Below, in pieces: positions 10,304 to 22,929 of a stretch of 64,000 nt of DNA. How positions within the stretch are numbered: the first letter of the stretch is position 1; the number at the start of each line of letters is the position of its first letter. The translations under genes were made by a program, and so were the position numbers. The notes beneath the pieces are model-generated. The model was not told the origin of the DNA. It worked only from the letters and a program-made list of their open reading frames with translations, and made no database searches. Source of the stretch: Triticum aestivum (taxonomy: Eukaryota > Streptophyta > Magnoliopsida > Poales > Poaceae); assembly GCF_018294505.1 (NCBI RefSeq), contig NC_057814.1, forward strand, positions 299,994,935-300,058,934. The letters are read 5' to 3'.

Positions 10304-11370
10304 GGTGAACGTTGGAAGCCTATGATACAGGGAAAAATGTCCGGTTTAATAATGAGCCGAAGAAAACTTACAAGTCAAGATTTAAGGCGGCGGCTTATGG
10401 AGGGGCCTAATGATATATATATATATATAAGTGCATCGGGTTAACTAAGCCGCTGGAAAGGTGTCAAGAGTAATTCAATCGTCTACAGCCTTGTTGTAGG
10501 TAAGCCGGAAAATTTTACGGCGTGTGGCTTCCTTTAAACCGGAAATGTAAATCGCCATGACTCAATGAGTGCAGTTTTTTTACTAAGTGTGGTGAAAACA
10601 GGTTTCACACATTGCAGTAAATAATTTGGATCAAATGGTCGGCTGATAAAGAAAATTTCTAGACCTAAAAACAGACGCGAGGGAAGTTCTTGGGCTCGAA
10701 CGGGGCCTTTATGCAGTCAAAAGAGGTCTACTTGCATTTGAAATGAGTGCCAAACAGCTACCGTGGCAAGTCTATACAGGTCTAAGATCAAGAAGGGCAG
10801 TAAAAATGAAGACTACCGAAGAACTCGTGGGCGACGGCGAAGAACACGGAAGAACAACAGGAGCTTGATGCAGATCTGTCCTACGGGGAAGAAGGAACTT
10901 ACGGATGCAGGAGTTTCGCCGCGGTTCTCCGGACGGTTCAGGGTGATGCAGCGGCCAAAGACGATGACGACGCGAAGCTCTGTTGTCGCGGTGGCGGCGA
11001 TGGAGCTCGAGCAGCACAGGGCAGTGAGAGGAAGGAGACGACAGGAGAGGGAGAATGAGAAAGACCCGAGGGTCGGGCTATTTATAAGGCCAGTCTCATA
11101 AGTGGGCGCGAGAAACGAGGAGGTCACGACGCGGTTATCTCGCCCGAGAGGCGCCTCGATTTTCGGGATGACAGTAAAGATAAGATCCGTTGCGGATCTG
11201 GCGGAGTAAAAAAAATGGACTTAATGGAAGATGACGTCACGGCGGGTCACCCGGAGTCCAGAGGATGACGTCACGCCGGGTTATGGCCTTCACACAATTG
11301 TAAGCCGGAGGTTTTCTGTCAAAAGAATTGAAGATTGACATGAGCCGGCTCAAATCAATCTGGGGCCTAA
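10304..11370. other. non-coding interval between antisense gene and 3' LTR of element 1
   Basis: It holds an (AT)n run at about 10413-10429, the minus-strand TATA box at 11078-11087, and the direct pair 'gatgacgtcacg(g/c)cggg' at about 11230 and 11264. TGACGTCA is a palindromic bZIP-type core. I see no convincing ORF. It would be the 5' leader/promoter zone of the antisense gene. Confidence 0.5.
11078..11087 (-). promoter_or_regulatory. TATA box (TTATAAATAG) on the antisense-gene strand of element 1
   Basis: A near-consensus plant TATA box reads on the minus strand at 11087-11078, about 775 bp upstream of the antisense-gene ATG at 10303. It lies in GC-rich, CpG-rich sequence inside the element, not in the LTR. 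The distance implies a long leader or a leader intron. Element 2 has a similarly placed TATA box for its antisense gene. Confidence 0.5.
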
Positions 11371-11888
11371 TGTTGAGGATATAGACCTTAGAGTCACCCG
11401 CCAGGAGGGGCCGGGTTACTCATAATGGTCATCACCAGAAGCCCGACGCCGAGCAAGAAGACGGTGGGCCAAAGATGGGCTTAAGACCCGGATATGGCTT
11501 AAGGCCCGTAGTTGCACTCATCATTATGGTAGAACTTGTAGTGCAAGGAAAGAATAGTTGAGAGTCCAAGCCGGACACTTTTATGAGCCGGCCGGGACTC
11601 TGAGAGCCGCTGGGCGTCGACCTCTCTATATAAAGGGACGACCCGGCAGCGGTTTAGGGACAAGAAAGATCTCATCGAGAGCCGGGCATAGCAGTTAAGC
11701 TCCCTAGTCATCGAAACCCTAATCAATACCACCTCAACTGGACGTAGGCTTTTACCTTCACCGTAAGGGGCCGAACCAGTATAACCCGTCGTGTTCCTTG
11801 TCCCGTTAACCCCTTCAAGCTTCCGAGCGGCGATGGCTCCACGACTAAGTCCTAGCTTGAGGACATCTGCCGTGATAATTCCACGACA
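11361..11888 (+). repeat. 3' LTR of element 1 (11371-11888) with polypurine tract
   Basis: The tract TGGGGCCTAA (11361-11370) directly precedes TGTTGAGGATATAG (LTR start, 11371). The LTR ends '...TTCCACGACA' at 11888, giving 518 bp with 5'-TG...CA-3' ends. A promoter-like TATATAAAG lies at 11627-11635, as expected for U3. The other LTR is outside the window, so the boundaries come from terminal motifs only. Confidence 0.8.
11627..11635 (+). promoter_or_regulatory. TATA box in element 1 LTR
   Basis: TATATAAAG, 256 bp into the LTR, in the plus orientation of gag-pol. In the 5' LTR the same site would drive the genomic RNA. Confidence 0.6.
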
Positions 11889-14561
11889 GCTCTGGTGAGA
11901 AATCTTGATGTAGGTGTTTTGAACTATTCCTCTTCCCCTTCAAATTTTTCTTAGGATCACGTGGTTAGTTTTCGTTCGTTGTCCATCCTCTTTTCAATCC
12001 GGCGCACCCCTCTTCGAGTGGTTTCGATCCTCGTCATCTTTTGCTAGATTAATCCTCATCTCTTTTCAACCGATGTTGTTTTCCTTGTCCGAAGTTGTCC
12101 TTGTTTTTCCCACCCGCCCACCCATCTTCTTCTCGGAACCGGAGTCTGTAATCGAGTGTACATTATACTCTTGCGAAGTCTTTGCATTCTTTCGTCAATG
12201 ATTTCAACCGACATTTTTCTCTTCAAATTTTTTCGTCGATTTCCCCTTCCAAGTGCCGTTGTTTTCCCGCCCTCCCANNNNNNNNNNNNNNNNNNNNNNN
12301 NNNNNNNNNNNNNNNNNNNNNNNNNNNNNNNNNNNNNNNNNNNNNNNNNNNNNNNNNNNNNNNNNNNNNNNNNNNNNNNNNNNNNNNNNNNNNNNNNNNN
12401 NNNNNNNNNNNNNNNNNNNNNNNNNNNNNNNNNNNNNNNNNNNNNNNNNNNNNNNNNNNNNNNNNNNNNNNNNNNNNNNNNNNNNNNNNNNNNNNNNNNN
12501 NNNNNNNNNNNTCTGAGCCACTATTCAAGCATCTATTTCATTCGTGCGGAGTATCTTCAGTCTTTCCTCAATTATATTTAACCGGTGAATTCTTGTCAAG
12601 TTCATCATTGATTCGTCTTGTTATTTTTTCCGGTGGATTCAATTCAAGTTTTTTCGGTGTTGATCATATTCTTTTCCTTGGATCAAGTGTGTCCCGTTGC
12701 TCGTTCCCCTCTCGTCATTTAATCGTTCCGGAGTGATGAAGACATCTCAGAAGATTCGTCTGTGTTCGAATTAATTCGAGGTTGTCACCTCATTCAAATA
12801 TTTCAATTATTCCGGTGCATCATCTATCTCTTCAACAATCCTTTTTCAACGGTGATTTCTCTTCAGTGGGCCCTAACCCACATGTCTTTTCCCAGGATCT
12901 TACCTGACTCTTCTAATTTTCCTGGAGTTATTCTCAAATCCTTTTCGAAGTTTGACGCAAGTATGAATTTCATCAGTCAGATGTTTCTCCAAGACCGCTT
13001 TCTAATTCTTTCATGATCGGGCCAACATTGTTCTCCCGGAGTATCGCAACAATTTTGGTGGTGTTTTCCCGTCATCATTTGAAGACCGAAGTAGAATTTG
13101 TCTTAAATCTTGTCCGTCCTCCCGGAGATTCGCGGTGCTAACTCGATGTTATCCTATCAAATTGTTCCAAGTCGTGTAATTCTTTTCAAACATCCGGAGT
13201 ATTTCAGGAGTTGCTTTCTCTCTCGATCATCGGAAGGCCATCTATTTCGGAATATTTCTTCGTTCTAAGTTTTCAAATCCGTTCTCCGATTATTCTATAT
13301 TCATGCCTTTTCGTTCGTCTCCTTATTCTTCCGGTGCTTCGTTCAAGTATGCTTCAATCAGCTCGCGATCTTTTCTTTCTATTGCATCTTGATTCCTTCA
13401 AGTATATTTGTGATTTTCCTATTTTTCCCGGTGAGTCATTCTCCTTCGTTAGTCAATTTTGAATTCTAACGGTGGTTCATTCAAGATTCCTTCTGTTGTT
13501 ATCATATCAACTAATTCGTTCTTTCCAAATCCTACCGGTGGTTCACGAAGATTTTCTCAAGTTTTGGCGCTATATTTCCCCTTAATCTTTCCAACGCGGA
13601 TAAGTAGTATGCAAATCCATGGGATCTCATCAATTTAATTGATGGAGGATAAGCATAACATAATTCTTATTCTCTGTCCTTCGTGGTCAAGTTGATTAAT
13701 TCCTTTCTCGGAGATTGTCGTGATGAGGGATTTCTCGGTTCTAAATTGAGCATCTTTTCTTTTCCGGAGTTCTAAGCTTCTAGCCCATTTCGTCGGTACA
13801 TCCGTCCAAATCATCGCAAGAATTTAGTCTTATCCCTTTCATCCGCAAATTTTATCTCGGCATTCTTTTGTTACCAGAGTTCTTCACGGTGGCTCGCCAT
13901 GATTTAATTCATTCCTCAAGTGTTCATCAAGATTCTTATCGAAGGAGCTCAAGTATTCTTATTCTTGCTTCCCGAGGTGCAATTAATTCTCCGTATTCTT
14001 TTGAAGTTGAGTTTTGCATTTCTTCGTTCTTATCAGCCATCCAATCATTTCCGGTTATGGCCGGTTATCACCTTATAATCTTGAGATGTTATCTATAAGT
14101 CCACAACAAGCTTATTCTTTTGTTATCGAATTTCCAACAACTCCGTTCAATCCTTTCTTCTAAGGTCGCTCTCTATTTCATTCATGGCACAAGTGTCATT
14201 TTCTTCTCCATTTTTTTCATTCAACTCTTTCAATTCTTTCCGGAGGTTTTGTGTCGTGTCTTAGTCAAGTATCAGCCCATTTCTCAAGTTCATGTTCTAT
14301 TCTTTCCTTGTTCAGCCGGAGTGCTGCCTAAATCCTTTCAGTCTTATTCGTTTCTTATCTTGTCTAACCGGAGTGGTTTCAAATTCAGTCTTATTCCTTG
14401 AGCTTTCGCTTCTTGTCTCATTCAACATTACTCTTTCCTACTCGAGTGTTCGTGACTTTGTTCATCCTCACTGTTTTGGTCTTATTTGACCTCACCCCCC
14501 TTTTTCCTTCCGTCTCGGTCCTAAGATCTCGGGACGAGATCTCTTGTTAGTGGAGGAGTGT
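11889..14561 (+). repeat. 3' internal region of a Tekay/Del-like Gypsy element: pyrimidine-rich degenerate repeat
   Basis: About 2.7 kb of T/C-rich sequence without a coding frame. Short phrases such as 'CCGGAGT', 'CCGGTGG', 'TTCAAG' and 'CATTC' recur irregularly every few dozen bases, like a decayed tandem repeat. It ends in 'CTCGGGACGAGATCTC' (about 14528-14543), a phrase that in Tekay/Del-type grass elements lies at the end of pol just before the 3' LTR, followed by a purine-rich stretch (GTTAGTGGAGGAGTG). It directly follows the LTR of element 1, so element 1 appears inserted in it. It contains gap 12278-12511. Confidence 0.5.
12278..12511. other. assembly gap (234 N)
   Basis: Run of N. 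Open frames that cross it are artefacts. Confidence 0.99.
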
Positions 14562-17500
14562 TGTAACTCCCCGGATCCGATGCGCCAGGTGTCTGCGAGT
14601 TATTCGCCGTCCTTGCCTTGTCATTTGCTTGTGTGTTGCCTTTTGTCATGTTATCATCTACATTTCATATCAGGTCATCATGTGCATTGCATTTGCATAC
14701 GTGTTCGTCTCACGCATCCGAGCATTTTCCCCGTTGTCCGTTTTGCAATCCGGCACTCCTATGTCACCCGGCGCCCCCTCTTGTTTCCTTTCATGAGCGG
14801 GTGTTAAACCTTCTCGGAATGGGTCGGTATTTGCCGAGTGGCCTTGGTATAGCACCGACAGACCGCCCGTCAAATTTCGTCGCATTCGTAGTCCGTTTGA
14901 TAGCCCAACCGTTGAACTCATAGCGGTATCGTTGACGGTACCTTCGTCAGACGTTTCCGTCTCCGAAAATGTCGCCGGATCTCTCCCTCTCCTCTCCCAT
15001 AGTCCAAGTCCAGCTCACTAAATCCTCTCCTCGCGTCCGGAACCGCCCGATCGCGATCGGAGGGCTCCGAAAGCTCTGAAACCCCTCCTAACCCTAATCC
15101 TAACCCCCCTTCCCTACATAAACCCCTCCCATGCCATTTTGGGCAGGCTCTAGCCTCCCCTAACCCCCAGCCGCAGCTATCCCCCTCCTCCTCGGGAGCT
15201 CCGCCGCCTTCCCCTCGTTTTCTGGCGCCGGCCACCTCCCCCGCGCCACTTGGCAGCTCCCCATTGGCCAGCCGCCACCGCGCCATCGCCCTCCTCCACT
15301 CCCCGCTCGCCAGCTGTCCTCCCCGCGCCTCCCAGCCGCGCGGCCCGCCTAGGCTCGCGCGGAACCCGCCAAGCCCGTCCGGGCCCNNNNNNNNNNNNNN
15401 NNNNNNNNNNNNNNNNNNNNNNNNNNNNNNNNNNNNNNNNNNNNNNNNNNNNNNNNNNNNNNNNNNNNNNNNNNNNNNNNNNNNNNNNNNNNNNNNNNNN
15501 NNNNNNNNNNNNNNNNNNNNNNNNNNNNNNNNNNNNNNNNNNNNNNNNNNNNNNNNNNNNNNNNNNNNNNNNNNNNNNNNNNNNNNNNNNNNNNNNNNNN
15601 NNNNNNNNNNNNNNNNNNNNNNNNNNNNNNNNNNNNNNNNNNNNNNNNNNNAACCTCCTGTGCCTGAGCGCCGCCCCGCGCCTTGACTCCCCGAGGCCCC
15701 TCGCCGGAGCTCCTCTCCCTGTCCTCACCGGCGGCCTCGCCGCAACCCCCGCCGGCGACCACCAGTGCCGCGACCCCGCGCCCGTCCTCGCCTGCGGGCC
15801 GCTCGGATCTGTGCGCCCCCGTCCCCGCGCACGAACTCCGCCACCGCCTTCGGCCTCGAGCCGCCCTAGAACCCGCCGCCGCCGGAGTTACGCACCGCCG
15901 CCCCGTGAAGCTTCGTCGACCCCGCCGTCGACCGGATCCATGCTCCCCGCACCAGATCCGCCTGGTTCCGGCCTCCTCCGCCTGCTGGAGTCGCGCCGGC
16001 GCCGCCGCCGACCTCTGCAGCCGGCGAGCATGCCCGCTCGCCCGCTCGCGTGGGCCCTTCTCCAGCCCGGTGCCTCGGCCTCGTGGCCCACGCGGCCCGA
16101 TCCGGCCCAGCCTCCGGCCTCCCTGCCCGCATCGCTGACCTGGGCCTTGGCCCACTAGGTGAGCACCCCCATCATTCATCCCTCGCCCACGGCTGTTTAA
16201 CTACTAGACGCTCGTTCTATTTTTTTCGTCTGTTAAACTGCTAAGTCCCCAGATCTGCATAATGTGTGTGCTTGTTTGACCTAGTGTAACTTCATGCATA
16301 TAGCTCCGTTTTGCACGTGTAATATACCAAATTTTTCGTCTCGTGATGATCTACATTTTGTTCAATTGCACCATATTCATTATAGGTCATATTGATGCCA
16401 AAATCATCGTTGCAAGATTGCTAGTTGCTGTTATCTGCTGGTTCTTAGCAGAACTTGGAGATTTGTTATTTTTGTATCATTTAATCTGTGCATCTTATGG
16501 GCATGAGCTCTACATGTGTTTTGTTGTATGCCATGCCATCTTTCCAGTGGTGTATGCCATGTATTTTTGTGATCTCTGTGGTGACTAGCACAAGCATGCA
16601 AACTAGGCTTCGTAATGTTTCTGATTTCAGAGACTTAGAGATTTCTCTAAGTCTTTGTCTGCCGTTATTTTGTTGCCATGTAAACTTGATGCTACAGAGA
16701 GATCCATGCATATTTTGGTGATGTTCAGTAAGGATGTATTGTAGCTATTGTTGTAATAGATCCATTCATGCCCTTGTTTGCAATTATGGAGTGCCATAGC
16801 ATGTCTCAATCTTGCTCTACTTTTGCTATAAAATGTTCTTGGCAGATTGTTTACGTGTTATTCAATTTTGCCAATACTTGTTGTAGTTGATTCATACATG
16901 CTATGTATTTGCTCTTTCCATGGATAGCTTCATAAACATGCCATCTTGCTGTAGGTATACTTGTTTTGTCATGCATTGCTCTGTAGTGAGTGCATCAAGC
17001 TCACAATGAGGCCTTCATATTATTGTTTCTGCCATGCTCTGTTTTCTGCCAAGTCTGAAACCTGATAACGGAACTTTCTAAGTTTACATGGTTGCCATCA
17101 TATCTTCGGGTCCTTTTGGCTTATGGTCAGTAAGGGAATTTTGTTATATGCATTTAGTAGAATACTGTCATGCCTTGTTTTGCCATGTTGAGTTCCTGTA
17201 GCATGTTAATTTCGTGCTCTGAACATTGCTACCTGATGCTGTTTCTGTCATGTCTAGTAATTTCTGCTATTATTTGTGAACCTGTTATTATTTGCAATCT
17301 TGCCATGTCCTTTTGAGCATGTTCTACTGATTTCTGGAGATAGCTCAGTGTTCATGTTTTGTCATGCTTTACCTGTACATCATGTCCATGCCTTTTTTTT
17401 CATGTTGAGTTGCTGTAGCAAATTGTTTTGATGCTTGCATTATGCCTAGTTACTGTTTTGGACAGATTGTTGCTATGTCTTGTTTGGAGTGTATGTGTTG

Positions 17501-19673
17501 CACCGTTGCTCCGTTTGGAGTGTGCTCTATATGAAACTTGCTTAGTTTTGCATGTAGTCTCATATTATCTTGTTGCATCCTTGTTTTGAGGTGTTTGCTT
17601 GATGTTTGTATGCATTCTGCATCAATGCCATGTTTAACTTGTTTTGCTCATATCTTCTAGGCCGTAGCTCCGAATCTAATGAACTTTATATGTAACTTGA
17701 CTAGAATTTCGTGTAGATCATCGTGGTGCTCTTTAACTTGCTGTTTAACAACTTAAAATTAATGCTTGTTCAGTTCTGGACCAATTTCGAAATTTCCATC
17801 TGAGGACTTACCGGAATTGTTATATGTTGTTTCCGGGCTCATTTAAACTTGCCTTGATGTGTTGTTCGTGTATGCATCATCTCTTTTCATGAGTAGCTTC
17901 ATATAGCCTTGTCATGCATCATGCTTGGTTGAGCATCATGCGTTGTTCATGTGTGGTGTGTTTACCATGTTGTGTGCTTCTTCTCGATAGTTCCCGTGTC
18001 GTTGCGATCGTGAGGATTCGTTCGTCTTCGTGGCTTCATCTTCTTCATGGACTCGTTCTTCTTCCTAGCGGGATTTCAGGCAAGATGACCGTCACCTTGG
18101 ATCTCATTACTATCATTACTATGCTAGTTGCTCCGTTCTATCGCTATGCTGCGCTACCTATTCGCTTGCTCTTCAAGCCTCCCAAATTGCCATGAACCTC
18201 TAACCTTTGTCACCCTTCCTAGCAAACCGTTGTTTGGCTATGTTACCGCTTTGCTCAGCCCCTCTTATAGCGTTGCTAGTTGCAGGTGAAGATGAAGATT
18301 TCTCCATGTTGGATTATGTTTATGCTGGGATATCACAATATCTCTTATATTATTAATGCATCTATATACTTGGTAAAGGGTGGAAGGCTCGGCCTTATGC
18401 CTGGTGTTTTGTTCCACTCTTGCCACCCTAGTTTCCGTCATACCGGTGTTATGTTCCTTGATTTTGTGTCCCTTACGCGGTTGGGTGATTTATGGGACCC
18501 CCTTGACAGTTCGCCTTGAATAAAACTCTTCTAGCAAGGCCCAACCTTGGATTTACCATTGGCCTAGCCTATTTCTTTTCCCTAGGGAGTCGCTCTGTCG
18601 AGGGTCATCTTATTTTACCCCCCCGGGCCAGTGCTTCTCTAAGTGTTGGTCCGAACCGAGCAGCCTGCGGGGCCACCTCGGGGAAACTCGAGGTCTGGTT
18701 TTACTCGTAGCTTGACTTATTCGGTGTTGCCCTGAGAACGAGATATGTGCAGCTCCTATCGGGATTGTCGGCACATCGGGCGGCTTTGCTGGTTTTGTTT
18801 TACCATTGTCGAAATGTCTTGTAACCGGGATTCCGAGACTGATCGGGTTTTCCCGGGAGAAGGAATATCCTTCGTTGACCGTGAGAGCTTATAATGGGCT
18901 AAGTTGGGACACCCCTGCAGGGTCTTATCTTTCGGAAGCCGTGCCCGCGGTTATGTGGCAGATGGGAATTTCTTAATATCCGGTTGTAGAGAACTTGACA
19001 CTTGACTTATTTAAAACGCATCAACCGCGTGTGTAGTCGTGATGGTCTCTTCTCGGCGGAGTCCGGAAAGTGAACACGGTTTCTGGGTTATGTTTGACGT
19101 AAGTAGGAGTTCAGGATCACTTCTTGATCATTGCTTGTTTCACGACTGTTCCTTTGCTTCTCTTCTCGCTCTTATTTGCATAAGTTAGCCACCATACATG
19201 CTTAGTCGCTGCTGCAACCTCACCACCTTATCCATTCCTTTCCCTTTAAGCTTTGCTAGTCTTGATACCCATGGTAATGGGATTACTGAGTCCTCGTGGC
19301 TCGCAGATTACTACAACACAAGTTGCAGGTACAGGTTTTGCGATGATCATGACGCGAGAGCGATGCTTACTTGTTTGGAGTTCTTCTTCTGCTTCTTCTT
19401 CGATCAGGGGTTAGGTTCCAGGTCGGCAGCCTGGGCTAGCAGGGTGGATGTCGTTTGATCTTCTGTTTGTGTTTCATCCGTAGACGGATGTTGATCTTAT
19501 GTATGATGTATTGATGTATTCTTGCGGCATTTGTATGCCTTGTATGTATCCCCAAATATTATGTAATGTTGATGTAATGATATCCACCTTGCAAAAGCGT
19601 CTTCAAGATGCGCTTCTATCCTTGGTGGGACCTTCGTGTTCCTTTAGGATAGGGTCGCATCTTGGGCGTGACA
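14562..19673 (+). repeat. very long LTR of a Tekay/Del-like Gypsy element
   Basis: Starts TGTAACTCCCCGGATCC after a purine-rich tract and ends '...CTTGGGCGTGACA' at 19673, about 5.1 kb including a gap. Three zones are visible. One is a 5' promoter-like part. The second is a GC-rich block, about 15160-16155, that looks like a grass first exon and stops at a splice-donor-like 'CACTAG|GTGAGC' (about 16158). The third is a T-rich, intron-like stretch, about 16160-19100. The last third is repeated in the next feature. LTRs of 4-5 kb are known in Tekay/Del elements. The partner LTR is outside the window, so the boundaries are from motifs. Confidence 0.6.
15387..15651. other. assembly gap (265 N)
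   Basis: Run of N within the GC-rich part of the long LTR. GC-rich sequence is a common reason for such gaps. Confidence 0.99.
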
Positions 19674-22600
19674 GTGCTAACCCCCGACCACCTATCGTCC
19701 AACCGAGCACACTCTCGTGCTCGTGGTAAGCCTCTGAGCAGCCCCGTGCCCTTCTCCCCCTCTTTTGCATCCGTTAGCTAGCCCCGCGCCGTCCGCCCAA
19801 ACCCGTCGTCGTCGAACCCCGCTCCGGCGAGTCCTGCGACCTCCGTAGCGCCTCTGCGCGCGTTCTTCCTCGTCGTCGCGTCGTGTAGGCCGGTTCCACA
19901 GCTCCAACTGCTCGCGTAGCCTTCCGCCTCGCCGCGTGCATCCGCGCCATCGCCGCCTCTATAGCTCGTCGCCGGCGTCGACTCCGTCGCCGTCCGGTGC
20001 GGCTAGTGGCACCCGGGGACGTGGGATTTTCCTGCGACCCCGTGGTGCATCTCCGCCGTGCCGCAGGGTCCCCGGAACAACTCCGGTGAGGTCCTCCGCC
20101 ATGCCCGTCGTCGGCCGGCAGCGCCCCTCTTTTTGCTCTGTTTCAGCCGCACGCGTAGACCCACCCGTCAGCCTCTTAGCGGACCAGGTCCCACCTATCA
20201 TCCCCTCTCCCTTTCTTTTCTTTTGTTTTGTTTTAAATTCCAGGAATATTCCGTTTCTGGCATAGGAATCCTTCCATTTCGGGCTAGTCCATTTCTGGAC
20301 ATTTCCCTTTAGGGAAAATGCCAATTCTGTCAACAGCCATTTTTGGCAGGTTTCAACTTATAGCTTTTGTGGGGATTTCTCAATAGCAACCCCAGCATAT
20401 TATATATGTTTTTGGGGTAGAAAAATCCCACCAATCTAGTGGTGCCATTAGTTTTTGCATTTGAGCAAGTTCATGAACATGTCATTTTGCATCATGTTAC
20501 TGTTTTGGCATTTTTGTGTGATTTAATTCAAGCATGCTATGAGGTGGTTTTGCACATGGATAGCTTCATTTTCCTGCCTACACCACGCTAGATTTATTTC
20601 ATTCCATGATATGCCCTATAGTGAGTTAATCAAGCTTGTAAACATGCCCACATGAATCTGTTTTTGCCATGCTTGTCATTATCAGTCTTCTAGAAATGTT
20701 GTCATTTGCATTTTTGCCATGCTGTTTTAGACTTGTTCTAGTTAGTTATAGCAGTAGCTCAGTGTTCATGATTTGTGGAGCTTCACATGTACTTCGCTTC
20801 CATGTATTTGGTCTTCAGTTTTAGGTGCTGTAGCATAGTTTCATGATGCATCTTAGGTGCTATGTTGCTGTTAAGTGCAGATTTGCATCATTATTGTTTT
20901 GCTTGTCATTTGCAAACCGTGCATCCGTTTCCGGTGATCCTTATATCTATTTCGACCAAAATCACCTCATCTTTCCTGCGGCATGCTTGGTTTGCCAAGT
21001 TGATGCCTTGTTCATCTTTTCCCTTCCGGAGTCCCCATATGCATTGCACCTCATACCTTGCATTTCATGCCAAGTCTTGCATCATGTTGCTTGTGCATTG
21101 CACCGTGATTGATTGTTGTTCCGTTGCTTGTGTTCTTGATTTGGGTAGAGCCAGGAGATGAGTTCGTGAACTAGGAACCTGTTGAGTACGCTAACGAGGA
21201 GCAAGCTTTCGACAACTCTGAGAACTTTGCAGGCAAGATGACCATTACCCTCGATATCACTTCTATCTTTGCTTGCTAGTTGTTCGCTCTATCACTATGT
21301 TGCGCTACCTACCACTTGTTTACCATGCCACCCATATTGCCATGTCAAGCCTCTAACCCACCTTCCTAGCATACCGTTGTTTGGCTATGTTACCGCTTTG
21401 CTCTACCCCTCTTATAGCGTTGTTAGTTGTAGCTGAAGTTGAAGATTGCTCCATGTTGGAACATGAACATGTTGGGATATCACAATATCTCTTATTTTAC
21501 TTAATGCATCTATATACTTGGCAAATGGTGGAAGGCTTGGCCGTTTGCTCGGTGTTTTGTTCCACTCTTGCCGCCCTAGTTTCCATCATACCGGTGTTAT
21601 GTTCCTTGATTTTGCGTACCTTGCGCGGTTGGGGTTATGGGACCCCCTTGATAGTTTGCTTTCAATAAAACTCCTCCAGCAAGGCCCAACCATGGTTTTA
21701 AATTTGCCTAAAAACCTATACCTTTCCCTTGGGTTTTCGCGAGCCCGAGGGTAATCTTTATTTTAACCCCCCTGGGTCAGTGCTCCTCTGAGTGTTGGTC
21801 TGAACCGAGTAGACTGCGGGACCACCTCAGGGAAACTTGAGCGCTGGTTTTACTCGTAGGATGTCTCATCCGGTGTGCCCAGAGAACGAGATAGTTGCAG
21901 CTCCTATCGGGATTTGTCGGCACAGTCGGGCGGTCTTGCTGGTCTTGTTTTACCATTGTCGAAATGTCTTGTAACCGGGATTCCGAGTCTGATCGGGTTG
22001 TCCCGGGAGAAGGAATATCCTTCGTTGATCGTGAGAGCTTGTGATGGGCTAAGTTGGGACACCCCTGCAGGGTATAAACTTTCAAGAGCCGTGCCCGCGG
22101 TTATGTGGCAGATGGGAATTTGTTAATATCCAGTTGTAGAGAACTTGACACTTGACTTAATTAAAATGCATCAACCGCGTGTGTAGCCGTGATGGTTTCT
22201 TCTCAGCGGAGTCCGGGAAGTGAACACGGTTGGGTTATGTATGAACGTAAGTAGTTTCAGGATCACTTCTTGACACCTCTAGCTTCTCGACCGTTGCGTT
22301 GCTTCTCTTCTCGCTCTTATTTGCGTATGTTAGCCACCATATTAGCTTAGTGCTTGCTGCAACTCCAGCTCATTACCCCATCCTACCCATAAGCTTAAAT
22401 AGTCTTGATCTTGCAGGTTTTGAGATTGTTGAGTCCTCGTGACTCACAAATACTACCAAAACAGTTGCAGGTGCCGACGATACAGTGCAGGTGACGCAAT
22501 CGAGCTCAAGTGGGAGTTCGACAAGGACCTTGGTCGTTACTATGTTCGTTTCCGGATGATCAGTAGTGGTGCCCAGTTGGGACGATCGGGGATCTAGCAT

Positions 22601-22842
22601 TTGGGGTTGTCTTCCTTTCATTTGTATTTGTCCGTAGTCGGACTATGTGTGTACTCTGAATGATGTATGTTTAATTAATGTATTGTGTGAAGTGGCGATT
22701 GTAAGCCAACTCTTTATCCCATTCTTGTTCATTACGTGGGATTGTGTGAAGATGACCCTTCTTTCGACAAAACCACCATGCGGTTATGCCTCCAAGTCGT
22801 GCCTCGACACGTGGGAGATATAGCCGCATCGTGGGTGTTACA
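19674..22842 (+). repeat. right-hand part of a second, related long LTR
   Basis: Same orientation as the preceding LTR and clearly homologous. For example, 18230-18535 matches 21376-21680 ('ttgtttggctatgttaccgc', 'gggatatcacaatatctctt'), and 18840-19060 matches 21980-22200. It also has a GC-rich zone (about 19740-20170) followed by T-rich sequence. It ends '...GTGGGTGTTACA' at 22842. It lacks the TGTAACTCC start, so it begins part-way through the LTR. The simplest explanation is that the element owning 14562-19673 inserted into this LTR, whose left part would lie outside the window. Confidence 0.6.
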
Positions 22843-22929
22843 CACTCCTCCTCTCTAGGTAGTACTCAGGTGCATAGTTCCTCTGGGTTCCCTGCCGCAC
22901 CCACTCCCAGATCTCGATCTGGAAGTCGC

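Larger units (their letters stand above)
1..11888 (+). mobile_element. Ty3/Gypsy LTR retrotransposon, Tat/Retand type (element 1), 5' end outside window
   Basis: The order gag, protease, RT, RNase H, integrase, long spacer, opposite-strand gene, purine-rich tract and 3' LTR is seen directly. An extra antisense gene between pol and the 3' LTR is known from Tat/Retand-type plant Gypsy elements (for example Grande), which is the basis of the lineage call. The 5' LTR, primer site and the first part of gag lie left of base 1. The right end is set by the LTR end '...TTCCACGACA' at 11888. The bases after it (GCTCT) are the expected right copy of a 5-bp target duplication, but the left copy is not visible. 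Confidence 0.85.

Noticed and set aside
10403..10430. (AT)n run as a possible origin or regulatory element
   Set aside because: A simple dinucleotide repeat of under 20 bases, common in plant DNA. Nothing nearby supports a function.
12156..12736. Open frames across the first N run
   Set aside because: The N bases hide stops and the flanks are low-complexity T/C sequence.
15080..15120. Telomere-like 'CCCTAACCCTAATCCTAACCC'
   Set aside because: Only three to four imperfect units inside the promoter part of an LTR. Too short and too degenerate for an interstitial telomere array.
15250..16158. Long plus-strand open frame of about 300 codons
   Set aside because: Spans a 265-N gap and lies in the GC-rich block of an LTR. 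Several other frames on both strands are open too because of GC content.
19936..20333. Overlapping open frames on both strands
   Set aside because: GC-rich part of the second long LTR. No domain and no conservation with the corresponding part of the first LTR at protein level that I could see.
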